A DNA stretch of 5,181 bases from the NCBI GenBank assembly GCA_934437695.1, contig CAKSAW010000081.1, forward strand, positions 1-5,181, read 5' to 3'. The stretch's first letter is position 1. The number at the start of each line of letters is the position of its first letter. This DNA comes from an uncultured Blautia sp. GTDB taxonomy: Bacteria > Bacillota > Clostridia > Lachnospirales > Lachnospiraceae. Below, one piece after another: positions 1 through 5,181 of this stretch. The position numbers were made by a program, and so were the translations under genes. The notes under the pieces are model-generated. The model ran no database searches and had not been told where the DNA came from. It worked only from the letters and a program-made list of their open reading frames with translations.

Positions 1-599
1 TACTCATTTGTCACAGTATTGCTTGCAAGGAATGCATGGATACCGAATTCCTCAGCACCTTTCTCTTTCAGAATCCTGAATGCATCAAAAATCTGCTCAG
101 TAGTCATACCATATTTGGAATCTCCGGGATTATCCATAATATCATTGCTGATCTTAAACACTCCGCCCGGATTATAACGGCAGCTGATTACCTTCGGAAT
201 ATATCCCACAGCTCTTTCCACACTTTCAATGTGTGTGATATCATCCAGATTTATGATTCCGCCGATCTCATCTGCATATTTAAACTCTTCTTCCGGTGTA
301 TCATTAGAAGAAAACATCACATCTCCTTCTTTACATCCGATCGCTTTGGCCATCATCAGCTCTGTCATTGAAGAGCAGTCACATCCACAGCCATACTCTT
401 GAAGGATCTGGATCAGAAATGGATTTGGAGTTGCTTTTACAGCAAAGAACTCTTTAAAGCCTTTGTTCCATGCAAATGCTTCTTTTACTGCCTTTGCGTT
501 TTCACGGATACCTTTTTCATCATAAAGATGGAAAGGAGTAGGAAACTGCGCGGTAATTTCCTGGAGCTTATCCAGGGTGACAAATGGTACTTTCTTCAT
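1..599 (-). CDS. lysA: Diaminopimelate decarboxylase, N-terminal 199 residues (cut by left edge)
   Basis: PLP-dependent decarboxylase converting meso-diaminopimelate to lysine, the last step of lysine synthesis, in the cytoplasm. The frame is open from an ATG at 597-599 to the left edge, giving 199 residues of an expected roughly 420, so the C-terminal beta domain lies outside. Visible: an alanine-racemase-like barrel start (FPTPFHLYDE, residues 19-28), the Schiff-base lysine K55 in FFAVKATPNP (51-60), CDCSSMTEL (73-81), RYNPGG (141-146), SKYGM (161-165) and GIHAFLASNT (186-195). The last segment departs from the usual G-x-H-x-H-I-G-S of classical LysA. The start is supported by AGAGGAG at 609-616, about nine bases upstream. 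It is the last visible gene of the corA unit, 23 bases after the rhomboid-like gene; there is no room there for a lysine riboswitch. I am confident of the fold-type III decarboxylase family. DAP specificity is inferred from overall resemblance; an arginine/ornithine-type or carboxynorspermidine decarboxylase is less likely. Confidence 0.9.
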   Translation of the reverse strand, partial: MKKVPFVTLDKLQEITAQFPTPFHLYDEKGIRENAKAVKEAFAWNKGFKEFFAVKATPNPFLIQILQEYGCGCDCSSMTELMMAKAIGCKEGDVMFSSNDTPEEEFKYADEIGGIINLDDITHIESVERAVGYIPKVISCRYNPGGVFKISNDIMDNPGDSKYGMTTEQIFDAFRILKEKGAEEFGIHAFLASNTVTNE

Positions 600-622
600 A
601 ATAATTTCTCTCCTCTTGTGTC

Positions 623-1501
623 TTACTTCTTGTGTATATGTGTATATAAATGATCCTGACAGTACTCATAGTTTCCATTACATTTAGAACAGAAACGGAA
701 TTCCAGATTTGGATCATCTTTCTCTGTACGGCCACAGACTGCACATTTATGCTTTGTCACTCCTCCCGCATTGCTGCTGCCCGGGAAAGGAACTGTCTTA
801 CTTTCCCCCATAGCTCTCTTAAACTGATTTCTCCGATGAATCTCCTTCGGATTGTATCTGTTAAAGTTTCTTGTTCCCAGGAAGAAAATAATAAAGTTCA
901 GTAAGGATGCGATGACCGGCAATGCCATAAACCAGGCGCCGCCCATAACATATCTCACAATATCATATGCCACGATCAATGCATATACGATTGCCATCCA
1001 TTTCATCTTAATAGGGATCACAAAATATAACATTACTCTCATTTCCGGATATGTCAGTGCATAGGCCAGGAAAATAGAAAGACTGATATAATAGGTAGAA
1101 AACAGCCCTCCATTGTAAATCATGTCCAGTACACCGCCGGTTATAAAATACAGAATAAATGCAGAGATTACTGTAAATATCATTCCCGAAAAAATATATA
1201 ATGTAAATCGGAATGAACCCCATGTGCGTTCCAATGATGCACTGATGGGATAATAAAAGAATAGTATTGCGATCACAAACCATAAAGCAGACGTTGTACT
1301 CGGTGGATAAATAATCCATGTAACAAGTCTCCATATCTGACCCTGCAGGATTTTGGAAACATTCAGACTCAACATTCCGAGTATACTGGGATTTACGATC
1401 ATCAGTGCATATCCCAGAACATAACTTACAATAATGTAGATCGTAAGATTCTCAATCCCGCGATTTCCAAATTTTCGTTCCAGTTTGTCAATAAATTTCA
1501 T
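623..1501 (-). CDS. Rhomboid-fold membrane protein, probably catalytically inactive, with Cys/His-rich C-terminal tail
   Basis: A 292-residue integral membrane protein with about six hydrophobic segments (roughly 18-37, 71-87, 99-122, 133-151, 155-177, 186-209) and then a soluble tail. Rhomboid hallmarks are the WRLVTW segment (57-62, like the L1-loop WR motif) and LERTWGSFRFTLYIFSG (90-106, like the family's E-R-x-W-G-S-x-R-F). The serine protease motif GxSG, expected just before LSIFLAYALTYP (141-152), is absent: that stretch reads FSTYYIS. The last hydrophobic segment has no histidine where the catalytic one is expected. I therefore infer a pseudoprotease or a rhomboid/derlin/TMEM115-like scaffold of unknown partner. 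The tail (251-290) has C253-x2-C256, C271-x2-C274, C281-x2-H284, H288 and H290, enough ligands for one or two zinc ions. The start ATG has AAAGGAG at 1506-1512, four bases away. It lies 40 bases after corA and 23 before lysA, so probably co-transcribed. Its function is not known to me. Confidence 0.8.
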   Translation of the reverse strand: MKFIDKLERKFGNRGIENLTIYIIVSYVLGYALMIVNPSILGMLSLNVSKILQGQIWRLVTWIIYPPSTTSALWFVIAILFFYYPISASLERTWGSFRFTLYIFSGMIFTVISAFILYFITGGVLDMIYNGGLFSTYYISLSIFLAYALTYPEMRVMLYFVIPIKMKWMAIVYALIVAYDIVRYVMGGAWFMALPVIASLLNFIIFFLGTRNFNRYNPKEIHRRNQFKRAMGESKTVPFPGSSNAGGVTKHKCAVCGRTEKDDPNLEFRFCSKCNGNYEYCQDHLYTHIHKK

Positions 1502-1541
1502 AATTCTCCTTTACTGTTCTCATTTCCAATTTTTTCATCTG

Positions 1542-2483
1542 TCAAAAGAACTTCTTCTTAGACAAGAATATCGCTGCAATGATACTTACCACTACTGAAA
1601 GGATGATCACAATAAGGAATCCCCAGGGTGTCCTGGAAAACGGCATTCCGGCTGCACTGAGGTTCATTCCATAGGCACTGAATACAATGGTTGGAATGCT
1701 CATAACAATGGTGATAACAGCCAGGACCTTCATAACAATGTTCAGATTATTGGATATAACTGAAGCAAAGGTTCCCATCATGCTGCTAAGGATACCACTG
1801 TAAATATTGGCCATCTCAATAGCCTGCTTATTCTCAATGATAACATCCTCCAGAAGTTCTGTATCCTCCGGATATTTCTTGATACTTTCCACCTTCAAAA
1901 GCTTCTCTAACACCATCTCGTTAGACCGCAAAGAGGTCGTAAAGTATACCAGCGACTTCTCCAGTTCCAGAAGTTCCATCAACTCCTGATTTCTTGTGGA
2001 CAGATGAAGCTTCTCCTCGATCTGTTCGCTCTTCTTATCTATAATACGCAGATATCTCAGATACATACTGGCATTACGGTACAGGATCTGCAGGATAAAT
2101 CTTGTCTTCATGTAAGTAAAAAAGTTTCTCACCCTGCCTTCCATAAATCTGGCGAGAACCTGTGTATCTTCCAGACATACAGTAAAGATCATGTTCTGAG
2201 TTACAATAATACCAAGAGGAATGGTCACATACCAATCCTTCTCATTACGTTCTTCAATTGCAGGTACATCTGCGAGGATAAGGGTGTAATTGTCCTCCAC
2301 TTCAATACGGGAACGTTCTTCCTCATCCAAAGGTGCGCGCAAATCGTCCACCTCTATTCCAAACTGCTCGGAAATTTCAAAAATCTCTGTTGCCGTAGGA
2401 TTTGTCAGTGCAATCCAGCAGCCATCTTCTGGTTCCTGTATCTCATGGATGGAGCCATCGATTGTCTTAAAAATCCTTACCAC
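1542..2483 (-). CDS. corA: CorA-family magnesium/divalent cation transporter
   Basis: Homopentameric inner-membrane channel for Mg2+ (some members carry Co2+, Ni2+ or Zn2+). The 313 residues match the family's usual length. A soluble N-terminal alpha/beta domain (about 1-120) is followed by a long helical stalk (about 120-250) and two C-terminal membrane helices (about 252-271 and 287-308). The signature YGMN, which forms the selectivity filter, is at 271-274 right after the first helix. The short external loop reads LSAAGMPFSRTPWGF, and the chain ends in a basic tail (KKKFF). The approach to the pore helix, ISNNLNIVMKVLAVITIV, is typical of CorA. The start is a GTG (2481-2483), fixed by a TGA in the same frame at 2487-2489, so no longer form is possible. 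A modest Shine-Dalgarno (AAGGGA, 2494-2499) precedes it. It is the first gene of the unit with the rhomboid-like gene and lysA, under the perfect promoter at 2596-2624. Substrate choice cannot be read from sequence. Confidence 0.93.
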   Translation of the reverse strand: MVRIFKTIDGSIHEIQEPEDGCWIALTNPTATEIFEISEQFGIEVDDLRAPLDEEERSRIEVEDNYTLILADVPAIEERNEKDWYVTIPLGIIVTQNMIFTVCLEDTQVLARFMEGRVRNFFTYMKTRFILQILYRNASMYLRYLRIIDKKSEQIEEKLHLSTRNQELMELLELEKSLVYFTTSLRSNEMVLEKLLKVESIKKYPEDTELLEDVIIENKQAIEMANIYSGILSSMMGTFASVISNNLNIVMKVLAVITIVMSIPTIVFSAYGMNLSAAGMPFSRTPWGFLIVIILSVVVSIIAAIFLSKKKFF

Positions 2484-2538
2484 GATTCACACTTCCCTTC
2501 TTTTCTCGATCTCCCTCATCAAATCTAAGCATGCTCAT
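2467..2538 (-). other. Possible leader reading frame overlapping the corA start
   Basis: Within the corA leader an ATG at 2536-2538 (with a second in-frame ATG at 2530-2532) opens a 23-codon frame, MSMLRFDEGDREKKGSVNRG followed by KDF, ending in TAA at 2467-2469. It runs through the corA Shine-Dalgarno and past the corA GTG in another frame. A second short frame, MREIEKRREV (ATG 2517-2519), is in the corA frame and stops at 2487-2489, three bases before the GTG. Ribosome binding sites for both are weak (only a GAGAGA before the first). A regulatory or coupling role is conceivable, but chance is the default explanation for frames this short. Confidence 0.25.
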
Positions 2539-2595
2539 TCTCTCAGAATACAACAGCTTATATAACTCTCTGTTTTCCACAAAGATTCAACCACC

Positions 2596-2624
2596 ATTAT
2601 AATTTGAACATGAATTTTTGTCAA
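2596..2624 (-). promoter_or_regulatory. Sigma-A-type promoter for the corA-rhomboid-lysA unit
   Basis: Read on the minus strand, TTGACA (2619-2624) and TATAAT (2596-2601) are both exact consensus hexamers with a 17-bp spacer. Transcription should start near 2589, giving a leader of about 105 nt before the corA GTG. I see no ykoK/M-box-like architecture in it, and it is shorter than that riboswitch. A promoter this close to consensus suggests strong basal transcription, possibly trimmed by later control. Confidence 0.85.
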
Positions 2625-2639
2625 TTCCAATGGTTCCGG

Positions 2640-2668
2640 TTTACAAAACTTTTACACTTCGCTATAAT
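2640..2668 (+). promoter_or_regulatory. Sigma-A-type promoter for aroC
   Basis: TTTACA (2640-2645, five of six consensus bases) and TATAAT (2663-2668, exact) are separated by 17 bp. The predicted start near 2675 leaves a leader of about 43 nt carrying the aroC Shine-Dalgarno (AAAGGA, 2703-2708). That leader is too short for a T-box or attenuator. It lies back to back with the corA promoter. Confidence 0.8.
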
Positions 2669-2717
2669 AAAGTCATTCTTTAGATAACAAAATAACACTA
2701 CGAAAGGATACAAGTAT

Positions 2718-3812
2718 ATGAGCCAGTCATCATTTGGAAATAAATTTAAGGTAACTACCTGGGGCGAATCACACGGAAAAGCTCTGGGCGCTGTAGTAGA
2801 CGGATGTCCTGCAGGTCTTCCTCTCTGCGAGGAGGATATCCAGGTATTCCTTGACAGAAGAAAACCCGGACAGAGCAAATACACAACTGCACGCAAGGAA
2901 GGGGATCTGGTAGAGATTCTTTCAGGAGTCTTTGAAGGCAGGACCACAGGTACTCCTATTTCCCTGATGGTAAGAAATACAGACCAGCGTTCCAGAGACT
3001 ACGGAAACATCGCATATTCCTACCGCCCCGGTCATGCAGACTATACCTTTGACCAGAAATACGGTTTCCGCGACTACAGAGGCGGCGGACGTTCTTCAGG
3101 ACGTGAAACCATCGGAAGAGTTGCAGCCGGTGCCATCGCATCCAAAATCTTAGGTGAACTGGGTATTTCTTTCTGTACGTATACAAGATCTATCGGACCT
3201 GTTGAGATCAGTTCATTTGACAAAGAAGAAATCTGCAGGAATGCATTTTATATGCCAGATCCACAGGCAGCTGCCAGGGCAGGTGAATATCTTGAAGAAT
3301 GTATGAAGAACCAGGACAGTGCAGGCGGCGTGATCGAATGCCGCATCACTGGAGTACCGGCAGGACTGGGTGATCCTGTCTTTGACAAGCTCAGCGCAGT
3401 TCTGGCCCATGCTTTAATGTCCATCGGCGCAGTCAAGGCAGTTGAGATTGGCGACGGCATTGCAGTAACCTCATTAAACGGTTCCACAGACAATGACGGT
3501 TTCACTGTGAAAGAAGGAAAAATCACAAAAACTACAAACCATGCAGGCGGCATTATGGGCGGAATCAGTGACGGAAGCGAGATCATACTCCGTATCCACA
3601 TCAAGCCGACCCCATCTATCAGCCAGCCTCAGCAGACTGTCACCAGAGACAAAGAAGCCCTTTCCCTGGAAATCCACGGCCGTCATGATCCTGTCATTGT
3701 TCCCCGGGCTGTGGTTGTGGCAGAATCCATGGCAGCTATCACACTGACAGATGCCCTCTTTGCCAATATGAGCGCACAGATGGATAAAGTACGCAGTTTT
3801 TATCTCAAATAA
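2718..3812 (+). CDS. aroC: Chorismate synthase
   Basis: Converts 5-enolpyruvylshikimate-3-phosphate to chorismate by anti-1,4 elimination of phosphate, using reduced FMN. This is the seventh shikimate-pathway step and the branch point to Trp, Tyr, Phe and folate; the enzyme is a cytoplasmic homotetramer. The 364 residues are a normal length for the bacterial enzyme. Family signatures appear in order: GESHGKALG (16-24), DRRKPGQS (46-53), RPGHADYT (103-110), GGGRSSGRETIGRVAAGAIA (122-141), NHAGGIMGGISDG (274-286), KPTPSI (297-302) and GRHDPVIVPRA (321-331). The GGIS-D-G form has Asp where many homologues have Asn; I do not consider this inactivating. The ATG has AAAGGA nine bases upstream. It appears monocistronic, transcribed divergently from corA and ended by the hairpin at 3870-3920. 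No other shikimate gene lies in the window. Confidence 0.97.
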   Translation: MSQSSFGNKFKVTTWGESHGKALGAVVDGCPAGLPLCEEDIQVFLDRRKPGQSKYTTARKEGDLVEILSGVFEGRTTGTPISLMVRNTDQRSRDYGNIAYSYRPGHADYTFDQKYGFRDYRGGGRSSGRETIGRVAAGAIASKILGELGISFCTYTRSIGPVEISSFDKEEICRNAFYMPDPQAAARAGEYLEECMKNQDSAGGVIECRITGVPAGLGDPVFDKLSAVLAHALMSIGAVKAVEIGDGIAVTSLNGSTDNDGFTVKEGKITKTTNHAGGIMGGISDGSEIILRIHIKPTPSISQPQQTVTRDKEALSLEIHGRHDPVIVPRAVVVAESMAAITLTDALFANMSAQMDKVRSFYLK

Positions 3813-3858
3813 TCAGTTTTTCCATTATACTATACTGACAGTCTGACATCCTGAATAA

Positions 3859-3888
3859 TTTGCCCTGACAAAAAAAGTTTGCCCTGAC
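3859..3888. repeat. 11-bp direct repeat next to the terminator
   Basis: TTTGCCCTGAC occurs at 3859-3869 and again at 3878-3888, a 19-bp period. The second copy is part of the left arm of the terminator stem; the first lies just outside it. Either copy can pair with TCAGGGCAAA (3903-3912). Confidence 0.8.
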
Positions 3889-3920
3889 GGAAAATATTTC
3901 CATCAGGGCAAACTTTTTTT
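3870..3920. terminator. Bidirectional Rho-independent terminator between aroC and the lactonase-like gene
   Basis: The arms 3870-3887 and 3903-3920 are perfect 18-bp reverse complements, consisting of A7/T7 plus GTTTGCCCTGA/TCAGGGCAAAC. After one C/A mismatch (3888/3902) a further five pairs (3889-3893 with 3897-3901) close a three-base loop. The T7 at 3914-3920 serves plus-strand transcripts from aroC; the A7 at 3870-3876 becomes the U-tract for minus-strand transcripts. The lactonase-like stop codon (3919-3921) overlaps the end of the T tract, so that message enters the hairpin immediately after its last codon. Confidence 0.95.
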
Positions 3921-4986
3921 ATTCTTCAGGCACCGGCCAGATATGAATACTGTTTGGTTCTGATATCTTCAGCGGTTTGCCATGCATTACAATGATATTC
4001 TTCTCATAATCCACTGTAAAAACATTAATCGTACCACTTACATGATTTACAACAGCCAGATGTCTGTCATCCGGGAAGATCACCAGATCCTTAGGATATT
4101 CCCCGCTGATCGGAAGAGTAAACTTTCTGGTCAGAAGTCCTGTCTCTTCATCTCTCTCAAACATAGATACTGTATCCTCACCTGCTGTTGTACAGAACAG
4201 GTGCTTGCCGTCATTTGCAAGTGACAAACCTGAAGCAGCATTATGAGTATCATGGATATCCCTCTTTGGACTGGTCTCTATAGTCTGGATCAGTTCAAAC
4301 TCCGGTGTCTTACCACTTCCGTCATATCTGTAGGTCTTAATCTCATTACTGAGCTCAAAAAGAATATATGCGTATTTCCCATCATCACTGAATCTGATAA
4401 TACGTGGACCACTCTCTCTCGGACATCTTAAGATATCAACCAGCTCCAGCTTGTTAGTCTGCTTATTGACACGATAAATCTTCACCTGATCAATACCATT
4501 ATCAACAGCACACAGATACTTGTTATCAGGAGTCGGACGAACACAGTTTACATGCGGACGGAAATTACGCTCTGCAACGCTTCCAAGTCCCGTATGAAAA
4601 ACACCATCCATCAGACTGCCAAGTCTTCCGTCCTTATGAGTATGTACAACGGTCACTTTACCGTCATGGTATCCTGCAACATAAAGATACTTGCCATCAA
4701 CATCTGTAGAAAGAAAACAGCCTCTCATTCCATCAATGCCAATACTGTTGATACGTGACAGATCACCGTTCTTATCACGCTCAAACACTGCCACGCCTTC
4801 ATCTTCTATGGAATAAAGATACTTACCATTCTTTGAAACAGCCGTGTGAGACGCATTGCTTACCTCAACGCTGCTGCGCTCTGTAAGAGTGCCATTCTCC
4901 ACATCAACATCATAAACATGAATTCCCTGTCTGGAAGAGCCATGTGTATAAGTACCCACATAAGCTACATATTTTTTTTCACTCAT
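3919..4986 (-). CDS. Lactonase-family seven-bladed beta-propeller protein (YbhE/Pgl-like, PF10282)
   Basis: A 355-residue protein with no signal peptide or membrane segment, so probably cytoplasmic. It is built of repeated blades with the pattern 'DGKYLY-x-hydrophobic' (53-58, 97-102, 154-159, 202-207, 259-264, 306-311), opening with YVGTYTHG (9-16), as in the 6-phosphogluconolactonase family. RPHVN (143-147) and DNGIDQVKIY (162-171) keep family character. Other places where family members usually read GPRH, D/E-I-H, N/D-R-G-H and PR instead read GPRI (193-196), ASGLS (251-255), TAGE (267-270) and PK (298-299). The true substrate is therefore uncertain; it could be a lactonase of altered specificity or a non-enzymatic propeller, and I give no gene symbol. 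The ATG follows a perfect AGGAGG (4998-5003), 11 bases upstream. It has its own promoter, is convergent with aroC, and ends inside the shared terminator. No pentose-phosphate gene is adjacent. Confidence 0.85.
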   Translation of the reverse strand: MSEKKYVAYVGTYTHGSSRQGIHVYDVDVENGTLTERSSVEVSNASHTAVSKNGKYLYSIEDEGVAVFERDKNGDLSRINSIGIDGMRGCFLSTDVDGKYLYVAGYHDGKVTVVHTHKDGRLGSLMDGVFHTGLGSVAERNFRPHVNCVRPTPDNKYLCAVDNGIDQVKIYRVNKQTNKLELVDILRCPRESGPRIIRFSDDGKYAYILFELSNEIKTYRYDGSGKTPEFELIQTIETSPKRDIHDTHNAASGLSLANDGKHLFCTTAGEDTVSMFERDEETGLLTRKFTLPISGEYPKDLVIFPDDRHLAVVNHVSGTINVFTVDYEKNIIVMHGKPLKISEPNSIHIWPVPEE

Positions 4987-5052
4987 AATGCTTCTTGCCT
5001 CCTGCTGTCCTTTGCCCGTTTATTCTGGCCGACATCACCATATGATATCGAC

Positions 5053-5081
5053 ATTATAGCATATTTTACCAATACTCACAA
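5053..5081 (-). promoter_or_regulatory. Extended -10 promoter for the lactonase-like gene
   Basis: On the minus strand TATAAT (5053-5058) is preceded by TGC (5059-5061), an extended -10. TTGTGA (5076-5081, four of six consensus bases) lies 17 bp upstream as the -35. The start should fall near 5046, giving a leader of about 60 nt that ends in the AGGAGG at 4998-5003. Confidence 0.7.
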
Positions 5082-5121
5082 TACAGGGTATCTTATTTTT
5101 ATGTATTTTTCCAAATCCAAA

Positions 5122-5181
5122 GTTACTGTTCACTTCGTTCTCAGTAACACGCTTCGCGGAATATTACCACTGAACAATAAC
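5122..5181. repeat. Nested palindromic intergenic sequence, possibly REP-like, at the right edge
   Basis: GTTACTG (5122-5128) and CAGTAAC (5142-5148) are perfect inverted arms around a 13-base loop. The larger arm GTTACTGTTCACT (5122-5134) also matches the reverse complement of ACTGAACAATAAC (5169-5181) in 11 of 13 positions. A small CGC-TTC-GCG hairpin (5150-5158) lies between. No T tract follows, so it does not look like a simple terminator. It may extend past the window. Confidence 0.55.

Noticed and set aside
600..622. Lysine riboswitch in front of lysA
   Set aside because: Only 23 bases separate lysA from the preceding gene, far too little for an L-box.
36..653. Plus-strand open frames of 111 and 84 codons
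   Set aside because: They lie antisense to lysA, have no ribosome binding site, and encode no recognisable protein.
650..1334. Open frames on both strands within the rhomboid-like gene
   Set aside because: They are shadows of the 292-residue gene, which alone has a ribosome binding site and a coherent membrane protein pattern.
1517..1545. TTGACA on the minus strand at 1540-1545 as an internal promoter for the rhomboid-like gene
   Set aside because: At 17-bp spacing the -10 would be TGAGAA, only two of six consensus bases, with no better hexamer at nearby spacing.
1807..2565. Plus-strand open frames of 60, 174 and 91 codons opposite corA
   Set aside because: The corA frame carries the YGMN signature and full family length; the opposite frames read as low-quality Ser/Ile-rich or mixed sequence without start signals.
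2484..2588. Magnesium riboswitch in the corA leader
   Set aside because: The leader is about 105 nt and shows no recognisable multi-helix M-box layout; only weak stems such as CTGAG/CTTAG are visible.
2621..3747. Open frames overlapping aroC on both strands
   Set aside because: Chorismate synthase signatures span the whole aroC frame, so the others are incidental.
3982..4758. Plus-strand open frames opposite the lactonase-like gene
   Set aside because: They are antisense to a full-length beta-propeller gene, with no ribosome binding site or family resemblance.
5122..5148. GTTACTG/CAGTAAC hairpin as a Rho-independent terminator
   Set aside because: The stem is only seven pairs with a 13-base loop and no adjacent T tract on either strand.

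Overview
The window carries five protein-coding genes of a low-to-moderate GC Gram-positive anaerobe. Strong AGGAGG-type ribosome binding sites, near-consensus sigma-A promoters and the look of the LysA, CorA and lactonase-family proteins suggest a Clostridia member, most likely Lachnospiraceae. That assignment comes from protein resemblance recalled from memory, not from a search.

Left half (about 1-2483, minus strand): a likely three-gene transcription unit reads right to left as corA (CorA-type Mg2+/divalent cation channel), a rhomboid-fold membrane protein with a Cys/His-rich C-terminal tail, and lysA (diaminopimelate decarboxylase, cut off by the left edge). The gaps are 40 and 23 bases, no terminator is visible between the genes, and each has its own Shine-Dalgarno. 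The unit is driven by a perfect-consensus promoter (TTGACA, 17 bp, TATAAT) at 2596-2624. Its roughly 105-nt leader holds small reading frames that run up to or over the corA GTG start.

Centre (2484-2717): a divergent control region. A second strong promoter (TTTACA, 17 bp, TATAAT, 2640-2668) faces the other way and drives aroC (chorismate synthase, 2718-3812, plus strand). The two -35 boxes lie back to back, 15 bp apart.

Right half: aroC converges on a minus-strand gene for a beta-propeller lactonase-family protein (3919-4986). The two are separated by one long, nearly perfect hairpin flanked by A7 and T7 tracts, which should terminate transcription in both directions. The lactonase-like gene has its own extended -10 promoter (5053-5081). 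The right edge (5122-5181) holds a nested palindromic sequence that looks like an intergenic repeat and may continue beyond the window.

Functionally, two genes belong to amino-acid and cell-wall precursor synthesis (lysA for lysine/DAP, aroC for the last common step to aromatic amino acids), one is an ion channel, and two are less certain. The least ordinary items are the rhomboid-like protein, which appears to lack the catalytic motif and carries a putative zinc-binding tail; the corA leader with overlapping small reading frames; the lactonase-family protein lacking several residues typical of the family; and the right-edge palindrome. I see no mobile element genes, CRISPR array, RNA gene or clearly new multi-gene system.
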